Shown here piece after piece: positions 18,706-28,462 of a DNA stretch of 64,000 bases; the first letter of the stretch is position 1, and each line of letters begins with the position of its first letter. The notes under the pieces were generated by a model. It did not search any database and was not told the origin of the DNA. It saw nothing but the letters and a program-made list of their open reading frames with translations. Location of the stretch: contig JAUICM010000001.1 in assembly GCA_030427885.1 (NCBI GenBank), positions 310,001-374,000 on the forward strand, given 5' to 3'. Origin of the DNA: Rhodothermia bacterium (lineage in GTDB: Bacteria > Bacteroidota > Rhodothermia > Balneolales > Balneolaceae). The translations under genes were made by a program, and so were the position numbers.

Positions 18706-21484
18706 GCGAATTTCGTCCGTTTTTAAAAGTTAGTGTATAAGTTCCTTTACCCAGGAATTCAGGCTCATTGTCTTTTTTAGAAATAACGAGGTTCCACTTC
18801 AAAGTATTGAAACCTTTATTTCCGGTGATGTTAAAAGTCTTAAGTTTTTTTCCTTCCTCATCTTTTAGTTCAACGGTCACTTTTTGATCCGAACCATCCG
18901 TGCCCAGGAAATACATAAATGAAACTTCGGGCATATAACGTTCGCGATATTCAGAAGACCGTGAACCCCATCTGTTACTATATCGAACAGATTCTGTTTT
19001 CAGTGCAGTAATAGGTTCATTAAGTCTGTCAGCCACCTGATGTAATGGTTTTACATCGGCAATCCAAATGCTTCGGCCGTGTGTACCAACCACAAGCTCA
19101 AGATCACGCGGATGAACAAGTAGATCATAAGATGCCACATTTGGCATTCCAGTGAGGTAGTGCCATTCATTGCCATCATCAAAACTGATATAAGTACCAT
19201 GATCCATACCCACATAAAGTATTTCAGGCTTTACAGGATCCTGATAGATCACATTCACCACCTCATCAGGGAGGTTGCCACTTATATCTTTCCAGGAATT
19301 ACCGAAATCAGTGGTTTTGTATATATAGGTTTTAAAATTATCGTAACGGTATCCGTTCAGGGATACATAGGCAACAGCTTCATCATATTTTGAAGGATGT
19401 ACTTCACTAACCCACAGGTATTGAGGCAGGTCGCCGGTGACATTGGTCCAGTTTGCTCCACCATCTTTGGTTAATTGTATATTTCCATCGTCGGTGCCAA
19501 CCCAGATCAGATTGAAGTTAAGAGGCGATTCTCCAATTGTTGAGATCGTTGAAAATGGAACATCACCATTTGGAAGATCATGCGTGAGATCGGGGCTTAT
19601 TGCTGTCCAGGTCTTACCTTCATCGAAAGAACGGTTAAGTCTTTGTGAGCCGATGTAAACGATCTCAGGATTATGGGAGCTTAGATTCATTGGTGAATTC
19701 CAGTTGTACCGATATCGGGGTTCTCCAAGTTGATGTGATGGAGTGATCCTGGAATAGGTACCTTTTTTTAAGTCCCTTCTGCCATAACTACCATACTGAG
19801 AACCAACATAGACGATCTGCGGATTTTTAGGATTTGGTGCAACATGCATTCCATCACCACCACCAATTCCGGTCCAGTATTCAGATCTGTTAGGGACAGA
19901 TTTAGAAGATCCCATATACGTTCCGTTATCTTGTAACCCACCATAAATGTTGTATGGCTCTTCCATATCCACATTTACAGAATAGAATTGTCCGGCTGCA
20001 ATCACATTGTGATGAATAAAATTATCTGTGCCATCGTGACTTTCATAAAGCCCGCCATCATTTCCGAGTAGAATATGTTCTGAATCATTTGGATCGATCC
20101 ACATGGCATGATGATCTACATGAACAGATTGATTATTGGCTTTAACCTCCCAGGTTTTACCTCCATCGGTGGATTTGAGAAAGGGTACTCCCCATATATA
20201 AATCGTTTCGGGATCATTGGGATCCACACGTATCTGACCGAAATAATATCCATAAGTAAAGAAGACACCGTCCAGGTCATAGGAATTTACCTTAGTCCAG
20301 GAATCGCCACCATTATCGGAGCGATATACCTCTGGCCCGATGATCTCGGTATCAAAAAGTGCAGCGTTGGCATCTCCCACGTAATCTGCTAAAGCTTTTG
20401 GAGGATATTTATCATTTCTGACGTCATTCTTTACCGATTCAGCCGTATGTTTTTCCGGGAACCGGTAATTTTTGAGATAAGCATTAAGCTTTTCGTTATC
20501 CAGGTTGAGAAAGTCTTTCTTACTCATGTCAACGAACGAAGAAAGATTCAGGTTTTCAGAATCCTCTTCACGTTTTGTCTTAGTTTCGTATTGGTTATCA
20601 ATCACAGCATATATTATATCAGGATTGCTTTTACTGATATCTAAACCAATTCTTCCAACATGAGCACCATCAGGAAGTCCGTTAGAAAGTTTATCCCAGG
20701 AGACTCCGCCATCGGTTGATTTATAAATTCCTGATCCGGTGCCTGATTCTTTAAAATTCCAGGCCTTTCTGTCTTTCTCCCATGCAGCAGCCCATAGGAT
20801 ATTTGGATCGTCAGGATGTATCACCAGATCTATCACTCCGGTACTGTCGTTGATAAACAGCGTTTTCTCCCATGATTCCCCGCCATCAGTTGTTTTGAAA
20901 ACACCCCGATGCGGATTATTACTGAACAGAGCACCTACGCTTGCGACCCACGCAATATTTTCGTCGGTAGGGTGAGTCACTATCCGGCCGATATGCTGAG
21001 AATTTCTTAACCCAGCAAAATTCCATGTTTTACCGGCGTCAGAACTTCGATATACCCCAAACCCGGCATAGGTAGAACGGCTGCTGTTATTTTCACCGGT
21101 ACCAACCCAGATCACATCGGGGTTTGCTCTGGAAATAGCCAGGTCTCCGATCCCAAGGGCATCACCTGCATGGTCAAAGATCGGTTCCATAGTGTTACCG
21201 CTGTTCGTAGTTTTGAAAACACCACCTGATCCCAGGCCAATGTAAAATATTCTTGAATTATCAGGGTGAACTGCAATATCAGTAACACGACCACTCATAA
21301 CCACCGGGCCCACACTTCTGACCGGGTAATTCTTAAATATCGATGTTTCTCTGAGTTCAGACCTTTGTTCTGAGGACCTCTGAATCTCAGCGGGTGTGCT
21401 TGGGCTCACCGACTGAGCGAATGAAAAGAAAGGTAATAGTGATAAAAAGAGGGTGGAGGTAAAGACTGACTTAATTGCTTTCAC
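18680..21484 (-). CDS. Large secreted BNR/Vps10 (sortilin)-like beta-propeller protein
   Basis: The roughly 934-residue protein has many Asp-box repeats (TNSGNT, SDAGKTWNF, TDGGESW, TDGGVSW, SDNGGDSW, TDGGKTW, DEGKTW, KDGGANW, DFGNSW) that build one or two beta-propellers, and a C-terminal FlgD-like sandwich (FNITGNKGFNTLKWNL). Homologues are annotated as sortilin-like, glycosyl hydrolase or exo-alpha-sialidase-like; catalytic activity is unproven. No ATG suits the start: GTG 21484 begins a normal signal peptide (KAIKSVFTSTLFLSLLPFFSF then AQ), whereas TTG 21535 adds 17 hydrophilic residues. Unlike the sugar-dehydrogenase-like pair, it has no sorting domain. Confidence 0.8.
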   Translation of the reverse strand: MKAIKSVFTSTLFLSLLPFFSFAQSVSPSTPAEIQRSSEQRSELRETSIFKNYPVRSVGPVVMSGRVTDIAVHPDNSRIFYIGLGSGGVFKTTNSGNTMEPIFDHAGDALGIGDLAISRANPDVIWVGTGENNSSRSTYAGFGVYRSSDAGKTWNFAGLRNSQHIGRIVTHPTDENIAWVASVGALFSNNPHRGVFKTTDGGESWEKTLFINDSTGVIDLVIHPDDPNILWAAAWEKDRKAWNFKESGTGSGIYKSTDGGVSWDKLSNGLPDGAHVGRIGLDISKSNPDIIYAVIDNQYETKTKREEDSENLNLSSFVDMSKKDFLNLDNEKLNAYLKNYRFPEKHTAESVKNDVRNDKYPPKALADYVGDANAALFDTEIIGPEVYRSDNGGDSWTKVNSYDLDGVFFTYGYYFGQIRVDPNDPETIYIWGVPFLKSTDGGKTWEVKANNQSVHVDHHAMWIDPNDSEHILLGNDGGLYESHDGTDNFIHHNVIAAGQFYSVNVDMEEPYNIYGGLQDNGTYMGSSKSVPNRSEYWTGIGGGDGMHVAPNPKNPQIVYVGSQYGSYGRRDLKKGTYSRITPSHQLGEPRYRYNWNSPMNLSSHNPEIVYIGSQRLNRSFDEGKTWTAISPDLTHDLPNGDVPFSTISTIGESPLNFNLIWVGTDDGNIQLTKDGGANWTNVTGDLPQYLWVSEVHPSKYDEAVAYVSLNGYRYDNFKTYIYKTTDFGNSWKDISGNLPDEVVNVIYQDPVKPEILYVGMDHGTYISFDDGNEWHYLTGMPNVASYDLLVHPRDLELVVGTHGRSIWIADVKPLHQVADRLNEPITALKTESVRYSNRWGSRSSEYRERYMPEVSFMYFLGTDGSDQKVTVELKDEEGKKLKTFNITGNKGFNTLKWNLVISKKDNEPEFLGKGTYTLTFKNGRNSHETDFKIE

Positions 21485-21590
21485 TGCATATTGTTCGTTA
21501 AGATTTATGCAGTGATGATATAAAATGGATTTCAAAAAAATGGAAAATATTTCAACTGCTTTTCACATAAAACTATTCATTCATAATTCA

Positions 21591-21621
21591 TTGAAATTTT
21601 AGCAAAATAAAAGTACCTTTA
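21591..21621 (+). promoter_or_regulatory. Candidate promoter of the rimP-nusA-infB operon
   Basis: TTG at 21591-21593, a 20-base spacer and TACCTTTA at 21614-21621 match the Bacteroidota -33/-7 pattern TTG-N19-20-TAnnTTTG at all but the last base. Transcription would start about 21627-21629, directly at the hairpin that follows. Confidence 0.5.
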
Positions 21622-21628
21622 AATCTCG

Positions 21629-21658
21629 GTGAGCGTCGAAAGGCACTCACTTTTTTTT
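21629..21658 (+). terminator. Terminator-like hairpin in the rimP leader (possible attenuator)
   Basis: GTGAG pairs with CTCAC around an inner GTC-GAAA-GGC stem with a GAAA loop, followed by eight T. This is a full intrinsic-terminator signature, yet it lies 18 bp upstream of rimP and the gene on the other side is divergent, so there is no upstream plus-strand gene for it to end. It is therefore better explained as a leader attenuator or 5'-end stabiliser of the rimP-nusA-infB mRNA. Confidence 0.7.
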
Positions 21659-21675
21659 GTTTCTGAATTCGTGTA

Positions 21676-22137
21676 ATGAATCCTGATATCACTGAAAATA
21701 TTAAAGAACTGGCCGCGCCACTTGCGGAGGAAAAAAACCTCTTTTTAGTGGACGTGGAGCTCAAAACCGGCGGAGGCACCGAAGTATGGGTGTATCTGGA
21801 TGGTGAAGACCGGGGTGTAAACCTTGATGAATGTGCAGATATCAGCCGTGAATTGGGTTTTTTGATCGATGCCCATGAGCTGTTGGATGATAAATACCGT
21901 CTGAATGTTTCATCACCCGGACTAAGCCGGCCCCTAACTGATATCAGGCAATACAAGAAGAATATTGAACGAACAATAAAAGTTCGATACAGAAACGAAG
22001 AAGACGAGGTTATGAAGCTGCAAGGTGAACTAATTGGAGTCACTGAGGCAAACATTCTGATAGCACCAAAAGAAGGGGAGAAAACGGAAATCCCTTATGA
22101 TTCTATTTTTGAGGCTAAAATTATCCCTGTAATATAA
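21676..22137 (+). CDS. rimP: Ribosome maturation factor RimP
   Basis: RimP binds the free 30S subunit and helps its late assembly. The 153-residue protein has the two-domain family layout: an N-terminal alpha/beta domain (ELAAPLAEEKNLFLVDVELK, YLDGEDRGVNLDECADISRELG), the VSSPGLSRPL junction, and a C-terminal SH3-like barrel. It is the first gene of the conserved rimP-nusA-infB-rbfA-truB-ribF block, just behind the terminator-like leader hairpin. Confidence 0.95.
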   Translation: MNPDITENIKELAAPLAEEKNLFLVDVELKTGGGTEVWVYLDGEDRGVNLDECADISRELGFLIDAHELLDDKYRLNVSSPGLSRPLTDIRQYKKNIERTIKVRYRNEEDEVMKLQGELIGVTEANILIAPKEGEKTEIPYDSIFEAKIIPVI

Positions 22138-22155
22138 ATTATTAGGCAAAAGCTG

Positions 22156-23415
22156 ATGCAGAACGAACTTTCAAAACAGATTATCTCCTCATTTGCTGAG
22201 ATCGCGAAGGAAAAAGGTATCGACCGCGATTTACTGCTATCCATTCTGGAAGATGTTTTCAGAACCATGATTCGTAAGAAATACGAATCAGATGATGCAT
22301 TCGAAGTTATTTTGAATGCTGACAGGGGAGAAATCCAGATCCTTCACGTTCAGGAAGTTGTTCCTGCTGAAGAATTATCAGATCCCGTATCTGAGATCAC
22401 CCTTGAAGATGCACAAAAGATCGATCCGGATATCGAGCTGTATGATGAGCTGGCTCAGGAAGTTCAGATCCTTGATTTCGGACGCCGTGCAGTAATGATG
22501 GCACGTCAGCAATTAGCTCAGCGCATCCGCGAGATCGAAAAAGATAATATCTACGAAGATTACAGCGACCGTGTTGGTGAGATCATTTTGGGTGATGTAT
22601 ATCAGGTTCGCCATAATAAAGATATTCTTGTAAACCATAATGGAGTGGAGCTGCTGCTGCCTAAGAACGAGCAGATCTACAAAGACAGGTACCGCAAGGG
22701 CGATACTATTCGTGCTGTTGTGATTGGTGTGCACATGAAAAATGGTAACCCGACTGTTATCATCTCAAGAACATCAGAACTATTCCTGGAAAGACTGTTT
22801 GAAAATGAGATCCCGGAAGTGTTCGATGGCATCATTGAGTTAGTAAAGATCGCGCGTGCACCGGGTGACCGTTCAAAAGTAGCGGTTCTCTCACATGATG
22901 AAAGAGTGGACCCCGTTGGAGCATGTGTGGGTATGAAGGGTATTCGTATCCATGCTATCGTGCGTGAGCTTCAGAATGAGAATATTGATGTGATCAATTA
23001 TACTCATGACAAGATCGAGTTTATTAAAAGAGCACTTCAGCCAGCTGATGTACTTAAAGTTGAACTCGATGAAGAGAATAAGAAAGCGAATGTACTGGTT
23101 CCTGCAGATGAAGTTTCAAAAGCGATCGGTAAAGGAGGTGTAAACATCCGTTTGGCTTCCAAACTTACTGACTGCGAGATCGATGTATATCGTGAAGTTG
23201 AAGAAGAAGATGATATCGATCTGGCTGAATTTGAAGAAGATTTTGGTGCAGATAAGATCGCTTTGCTGCACGAGATCGGTTGCGATACAGCTAGAGCTGT
23301 ACTTGACCTTGATAAAGCTGAGATCGTGAGTCGTACCAATGGCGAGATCGATGAGGAACTTGCAGCTCGTATCATCGAGGTAATTGCCTACGAATTTGAC
23401 GAGGAAGCTAACTAG
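22156..23415 (+). CDS. nusA: Transcription termination/antitermination factor NusA
   Basis: NusA binds RNA polymerase and RNA and affects pausing, termination and antitermination. The 419-residue protein has the N-terminal polymerase-binding domain (to about 130), an S1 domain (VGEIILGDVYQV onward), and two KH domains with GMKG and GKGG loops near 258 and 323. It lacks the acidic repeats that extend the E. coli protein to 495 residues, as is usual outside the gammaproteobacteria. Since NusA acts on termination, the leader hairpin of its own operon is a plausible feedback target. Confidence 0.96.
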   Translation: MQNELSKQIISSFAEIAKEKGIDRDLLLSILEDVFRTMIRKKYESDDAFEVILNADRGEIQILHVQEVVPAEELSDPVSEITLEDAQKIDPDIELYDELAQEVQILDFGRRAVMMARQQLAQRIREIEKDNIYEDYSDRVGEIILGDVYQVRHNKDILVNHNGVELLLPKNEQIYKDRYRKGDTIRAVVIGVHMKNGNPTVIISRTSELFLERLFENEIPEVFDGIIELVKIARAPGDRSKVAVLSHDERVDPVGACVGMKGIRIHAIVRELQNENIDVINYTHDKIEFIKRALQPADVLKVELDEENKKANVLVPADEVSKAIGKGGVNIRLASKLTDCEIDVYREVEEEDDIDLAEFEEDFGADKIALLHEIGCDTARAVLDLDKAEIVSRTNGEIDEELAARIIEVIAYEFDEEAN

Positions 23416-23466
23416 GCAATTCCAACCAAAATTAATTAGTTTAAGAGCTCAATCTAAAAACCATAT

Positions 23467-26316
23467 ATGTCTATAAACAGACCCAAACCATTATTTAAAG
23501 TAGCATCAGAGTTTAATGTATCTACACAATCAATTGTAGATACATTAGCTGATAATGGATTTAGTGCTGCTAACCGTCCCAACTTCAAGGTAACACCTGA
23601 AATGTATGAAGTGCTGGATGGGGTATATGGTGAAGATAAGGCTAAGAGTCAGGATCACGAAAAGGCCAAAGAAGAGTACGAGAGTCGTCGCAGCCACATG
23701 ATGAATCAGCGTAATGATAGTATTACGGTTGATAATATCCTGGAGCCGATGGATGATCTGAAACCATCTGATGAACCTGAGCCAGCTGCTTCAGTGGAAA
23801 ATGAACTGATCAGTAGCCTAGAACCTCTGGAAGAAAAATCCGATAAAAAGGAAGAAGCTCCGGCTGTTGAGGAGCCTGAAGAGGAACCTGTTGCCGAAGA
23901 GGAAACAGAAGAAGAGTTAGTTAAAGAAGAACCCGTAGCGGAAGAGGAAGAAGTAGTAGCTGAAGCTGAGGAGCAAATCGGGGAAGAAGCAGGAACCGCT
24001 GATGAAACAGAAGAAGTTGTCGAAGACGAAGATGATGAAGACGACGATGATTCTGAGGAAGACGATGACGAAGATGTTGAGGAAGAAGAGGATGACGAAG
24101 ACGATGATGAGGAGGAAGTAGAGGAAAAAGGATCAGAAGATGAAGAGCCTCAAAAAGATTCCGAAGGTAAGATCATTCGTGGGCGTGCTAATAAGTTAAA
24201 GGGTACCAAGGTTTTAGGTAAAACAGCCTTTACCAACGATCTGAGCTCAGATTCTAAAGTCCGTAAGAAAAGAAAAAGAAAGAAAGATCGTCCGGGATTT
24301 GATTCCAAGGATGAGAAAACTGGTTCTGAAAAGAAAGAAAGAACAAGAAAACCTACTCCAAAGAAAGGAAAGCCTAAGAAGAAGGAAAAAACTGAGATCG
24401 ACGAGAGCGATGTGGATCGTATGATGCGCGAGACCCTGAAGAAAATGCAGGGTACCGGTACGGTAGGTAGTAAACGTGGTAAGCGCAGACGCCAGAGAAA
24501 AGAAGAAAGAGAAGAGGAATTACAACAGCAGCAGGAGATGCAGGAACTGGAAGCCGGCATCATTGAGGTAACAGAGTTTATCACTGCTAACGATCTGGCT
24601 GAAGAACTTGAAGTTGGTGTTAACGACATCATCTCGGCATGTATGAGCATCGGACTGATGATCACTATTAACCAGCGCCTAGATGCTGGTACCATCGAAC
24701 TTGTAGCAAGTGAGTTTGGTAAAGATGTGAAGTTCATCGATGCGGAAGAATTAGTCGAAGAACTAGAGATCGAAGAAGACAATGAAGAAGATCTCAAGCC
24801 AAGAGCTCCGATCATTACCGTTATGGGTCACGTTGACCACGGTAAGACTTCGTTGCTTGATTATATAAGAAAATCGCAGGTAGCTGAAGGTGAGGCCGGG
24901 GGTATTACCCAGCACGTTGGTGCCTATGAAGTTGAACATGAAGGACGAAAGATCACCTTCCTTGATACTCCGGGTCACGAGGCCTTTACCGCAATGCGTT
25001 CACGTGGTGCTCAGGCAACAGATATCGTAATTCTTGTTGTTGCAGCAGATGATTCAGTGATGCCCCAGACTATCGAGGCTATAAATCACGCCAAAGCAGC
25101 TGGTGTACCAATAGTTGTAGCTATTAATAAGATTGATAAAGACGGCTCAAGTCCTGATAAGATCAAGCAGCAGCTGTCTGAACATGATGTAATTGTAGAG
25201 GAGTGGGGTGGTACAACTCAGTTTGCCCTGGTATCTGCAAAAACAGGTGTTGGCATTGAAGACCTGCTCGAAAAAGTATTGATCGAAGCCGAATTACTTG
25301 ATCTGAAATCTAATCCGGACCGAAGAGCCGATGGTGTTGTTCTGGAAGCCCGTCTGGATAAAGGAAAAGGTATTGTAGCTAATATTCTGGTACAGAACGG
25401 TACGCTTAAAGTTGGAGATCCTTTTGTTGCGGGTCCTTGTTTTGGACGTGTTCGTGCCATGGAAGATGATCACGGTGTTCGTATTAAAGAAGCTGGTCCG
25501 GCAACACCTGTACAGCTTACCGGTTTCGATGAGATGCCACAGGCTGGTGATAAGGTTGTTGTAGCTGTTGATGAGAAAACTGCTAAAGAAGTAGCTAATC
25601 AGCGTCAGCAGATCAGAAGGGAGCAGGCTTTACGTAAGACCAAGCATATGACGCTTGACGATCTTTCACGACGACTTGCTCTGGGTGAGATCTCAGAACT
25701 TAACATTATCATTAAAGCTGATGTGGACGGTTCTATCGAGGCCCTGTCCGGATCACTTCAGAAAATAAGTACTGATGAAGTAGCTGTTAATATCATCCAT
25801 ACAGGTGCTGGTGCTATTTCTGAATCGGATGTGCTTCTTGCCTCTGCCTCAGATGCTATTATAATTGGTTTCCAGGTTCGTCCAACTGCCCAGGCACGTA
25901 AACTGGCTGAATCTGAAGAGATCGATATCAGGTTGTTCAGTGTAATTTATGATGCGGTTGATGAAGTACGTGATGCACTCGAAGGTCTTCTGTCTCCTGA
26001 ATTGAAAGAGCAAATGCTGGGTATTGTTGAGGTACGTGAAATCTTCAAAGTATCTAAAGTTGGTACCATTGCCGGTTGTTATGTTACCGAAGGTAAGATC
26101 GACAGGTCTAACCCGGTTCGTATTATACGGGAAGGCGTTGTGATCTATGATGGAGCCATTGGAGCCCTCAAACGTTTCAAAGACGATGTAAAAGAAGTAG
26201 CCTCCGGATATGAGTGCGGTATCAGCATTCAGGGATACAACGACATTAAAGTTGGCGATATGTTCGAGAGCTATAAAATCACTGAAGAGAAACGTACTCT
26301 CGAAGACGTAAACTAA
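23467..26316 (+). CDS. infB: Translation initiation factor IF-2
   Basis: IF-2 is the GTPase that brings initiator tRNA to the ribosome. The 949-residue protein starts with an IF2-N module ([21 protein letters not shown]), then a long disordered region, a second IF2-N module ([16 protein letters not shown]), and the G domain with GHVDHGKTS near 455, DTPGHEAF and NKID, followed by the beta-barrel and C1/C2 domains. The disordered part holds a very acidic stretch (about 110-232, almost only Asp and Glu around 184-221) that switches abruptly to a Lys/Arg-rich stretch (240-300). Confidence 0.97.
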   Translation: MSINRPKPLFKVASEFNVSTQSIVDTLADNGFSAANRPNFKVTPEMYEVLDGVYGEDKAKSQDHEKAKEEYESRRSHMMNQRNDSITVDNILEPMDDLKPSDEPEPAASVENELISSLEPLEEKSDKKEEAPAVEEPEEEPVAEEETEEELVKEEPVAEEEEVVAEAEEQIGEEAGTADETEEVVEDEDDEDDDDSEEDDDEDVEEEEDDEDDDEEEVEEKGSEDEEPQKDSEGKIIRGRANKLKGTKVLGKTAFTNDLSSDSKVRKKRKRKKDRPGFDSKDEKTGSEKKERTRKPTPKKGKPKKKEKTEIDESDVDRMMRETLKKMQGTGTVGSKRGKRRRQRKEEREEELQQQQEMQELEAGIIEVTEFITANDLAEELEVGVNDIISACMSIGLMITINQRLDAGTIELVASEFGKDVKFIDAEELVEELEIEEDNEEDLKPRAPIITVMGHVDHGKTSLLDYIRKSQVAEGEAGGITQHVGAYEVEHEGRKITFLDTPGHEAFTAMRSRGAQATDIVILVVAADDSVMPQTIEAINHAKAAGVPIVVAINKIDKDGSSPDKIKQQLSEHDVIVEEWGGTTQFALVSAKTGVGIEDLLEKVLIEAELLDLKSNPDRRADGVVLEARLDKGKGIVANILVQNGTLKVGDPFVAGPCFGRVRAMEDDHGVRIKEAGPATPVQLTGFDEMPQAGDKVVVAVDEKTAKEVANQRQQIRREQALRKTKHMTLDDLSRRLALGEISELNIIIKADVDGSIEALSGSLQKISTDEVAVNIIHTGAGAISESDVLLASASDAIIIGFQVRPTAQARKLAESEEIDIRLFSVIYDAVDEVRDALEGLLSPELKEQMLGIVEVREIFKVSKVGTIAGCYVTEGKIDRSNPVRIIREGVVIYDGAIGALKRFKDDVKEVASGYECGISIQGYNDIKVGDMFESYKITEEKRTLEDVN

Positions 26317-26336
26317 GGTTCACCTAATTTACTGTT

Positions 26337-26708
26337 ATGAGTTTCAGAGTTGAACGGCTGGGCGAGTTGCTCAAGAGAGATCTTGGTGAGATCATCCAGC
26401 GAAGTTTCCAGCCCGAAGGTACATTTGTTACGGTTACCAGCGTCAGAGTCACACCAGACCTTTCAATTGCAAAAGTATACCTGAGTGTATTCGCTCCGGG
26501 CAGGGACAATAAAGTGGTATACGAATATATAGACGAACATGTGCCTGCCATTCGCCATAAGCTGGCTGGTAAGATCAAGAATCAGGTGAGGAAAATACCT
26601 GAACTCCATTTTTATGCTGATGATACAGCAGAATATGTCAATAAGATGGAACAGCTTTTCAAGAAAGTTGATGAACAGCCCAAAGCTCCTTCTGACGACG
26701 AAGAGTAA
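26337..26708 (+). CDS. rbfA: Ribosome-binding factor A
   Basis: RbfA binds the 30S subunit near the 5' helix of 16S rRNA during late assembly and cold adaptation. The 123-residue protein shows the single KH-like fold: RVERLGELLKRDLGEII, VTVTSVRVTPDLSIAKVYLSVF and a C-terminal LHFYADDTAEYVNKMEQL. It is the fourth gene of the block, and its stop overlaps the start of truB. Confidence 0.94.
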   Translation: MSFRVERLGELLKRDLGEIIQRSFQPEGTFVTVTSVRVTPDLSIAKVYLSVFAPGRDNKVVYEYIDEHVPAIRHKLAGKIKNQVRKIPELHFYADDTAEYVNKMEQLFKKVDEQPKAPSDDEE

Positions 26709-27448
26709 TGGCCAAAGCACTACCTCTGCACACGATCCCTGTTTATTCGAAGGAGCAGCCGCCTGGTCCCGAAATAGATTTTAGTGCCGGAGCCATTATC
26801 CTAATGAACAAACCCAGAGAATGGACCAGCTTCGATGTGGTTAAATATACACGGGGAAGGCTCAGAGAAAAGAAAGTTGGCCATGCAGGAACACTCGACC
26901 CTATGGCAACCGGACTTTTAGTGCTGTGTTCCGGAAAGGCAACTAAATCGATCTCACAGATTCAGGAAATGCCAAAGACCTACATTGGGGAGATCACTTT
27001 TGGCGGGTCTACGCCCAGCTATGATGCTGATTCTGAAGTTGATATTTCTGCAGCATTTGATCATATAACAGAAGAAATGATCCGTGAGAAACTGGAATCT
27101 GAATTTTCAGGTGAGATCATGCAGGTTCCTCCGATCTATTCTGCATTAAAAGTGGGGGGACGTAAATCATACGAACTGGCTCGAAGAGGAAAAGAAGTGG
27201 AACTTCAGGCACGTCCGGTTACCATTCATGGTTTTGAGATCATCAGTTATGGAGCGCCTAAGTTAAGGGTGAGCATAAATTGCAGTAAAGGAACGTATAT
27301 CAGATCAATTGCTCATGATCTTGGAATTGCATTGGGTTCAAGAGCTCATCTGAGTGCTTTGGAGCGAACTAAGATTGGTGAATATTCATCAGAAAATGCG
27401 ATTACCCCACAGGAAATTGACACACTAATGAGACCGGATAATGGCTAA
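26708..27448 (+). CDS. truB: tRNA pseudouridine(55) synthase
   Basis: TruB makes pseudouridine 55 in the T-loop of tRNAs. The 246-residue protein has the family motifs MNKPREWTSFDVV, KVGHAGTLDPMATGLL with the catalytic Asp near residue 62, TYIGEITFGGST, and CSKGTYIRSIAHDLG. About 20 extra residues precede the first motif. It overlaps the rbfA stop by one base and the ribF start by 8 bp. Confidence 0.95.
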   Translation: MAKALPLHTIPVYSKEQPPGPEIDFSAGAIILMNKPREWTSFDVVKYTRGRLREKKVGHAGTLDPMATGLLVLCSGKATKSISQIQEMPKTYIGEITFGGSTPSYDADSEVDISAAFDHITEEMIREKLESEFSGEIMQVPPIYSALKVGGRKSYELARRGKEVELQARPVTIHGFEIISYGAPKLRVSINCSKGTYIRSIAHDLGIALGSRAHLSALERTKIGEYSSENAITPQEIDTLMRPDNG

Positions 27449-28379
27449 GTTAGTTCATATAAATGAAATCGATCATCAAGCCAACACCGTTGTCACAGTT
27501 GGTACATTCGATGGGGTTCATGAAGGTCACCGCGCTTTGATGGAGACCGTAGTTCAAAAGGCTAAAGCAAGAAATGGAAGGAGTGTGGTTGTTACATTCG
27601 ATCCTCATCCCAGAACTATTATCGGTTCGAAGAAAAACAATGAGCTGAAACTTCTTACCACACTACAGGAAAGAGCAGAAATATTAGAATCATTGGGTGT
27701 GGATATTTTGCTGGTGATTCCTTTCACAAGGGATTTTTCATTGCTGAGTTCAGAAGAGTTTGTTAAGGATATCATCTATTCAAAGATAGGTATCAGTGAG
27801 TTTGTGATCGGTTATGATCATCATTTTGGAAAAGATCGTTCGGGTACCATTGAAACACTGGAAAAACTAGGTCCCGAGCTGGGATTTGATGTGTATGTGG
27901 TTTCCAAACGGGAAATGGGCGAGGTAACAATCAGTAGTACTACAATAAGAAAAGAGATTCAGGACGAAGGCGATATGAATACCGCCGCTGAACTTTTGGG
28001 CAGGCCTTATATGCTCAATGGAGTTGTAATTCACGGGGATGAACGTGGAAGAAAGATCGGATATCCGACCGCAAATCTGAAGCCGGAACACCCGGATAAA
28101 GCGATTCCAAAAAAGGGAATATATGCAGTTCAGGTCAGGGTTGATGGTTCCTGGTATGGGGGTATGATGAATATAGGTGTCCGCCCTACATTTGATGGCA
28201 GTACCAAAACACTTGAAGTACATATTTTTGAGTTCGACCAGAGTATTTATGGTAAAACTATACAGGTACGTTTCATCGGAAGACTTCGAGATGAAAGGAA
28301 GTTTAAAAGTGTTGAAGAATTAATAGATAGATTAAAAAGGGATAAAAAAGAAGCGTTACAAGCACTAAGATTTATATAA
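27441..28379 (+). CDS. ribF: Bifunctional riboflavin kinase / FAD synthetase
   Basis: RibF converts riboflavin to FMN and FMN to FAD. The 312-residue protein has an N-terminal adenylyltransferase domain with TVGTFDGVHEGHRAL (an HxGH-type motif) and SSTTIR, and a C-terminal flavokinase domain with GRKIGYPTANL and NIGVRPTF. It closes the translation block; the following 83 bp are AT-rich and contain no strong terminator. Confidence 0.95.
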   Translation: MAKLVHINEIDHQANTVVTVGTFDGVHEGHRALMETVVQKAKARNGRSVVVTFDPHPRTIIGSKKNNELKLLTTLQERAEILESLGVDILLVIPFTRDFSLLSSEEFVKDIIYSKIGISEFVIGYDHHFGKDRSGTIETLEKLGPELGFDVYVVSKREMGEVTISSTTIRKEIQDEGDMNTAAELLGRPYMLNGVVIHGDERGRKIGYPTANLKPEHPDKAIPKKGIYAVQVRVDGSWYGGMMNIGVRPTFDGSTKTLEVHIFEFDQSIYGKTIQVRFIGRLRDERKFKSVEELIDRLKRDKKEALQALRFI

Positions 28380-28462
28380 ACGTAGTTTTTAGCTTATATC
28401 TTTTTATGAATTAATGTCTTCATTACTATTTTAGACTGGACTTGATTTGATATAGGCAATAT

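Noticed and set aside
21485-21535. TTG 21535 as the start of the Vps10-like gene
   Set aside because: It would add 17 hydrophilic residues before the signal peptide; GTG 21484 gives a normal signal.
24150-24815. 221-codon minus-strand frame inside infB
   Set aside because: Its Ser/Leu/Phe-rich sequence is the antisense of Glu/Lys codons; no ribosome-binding site or family match.
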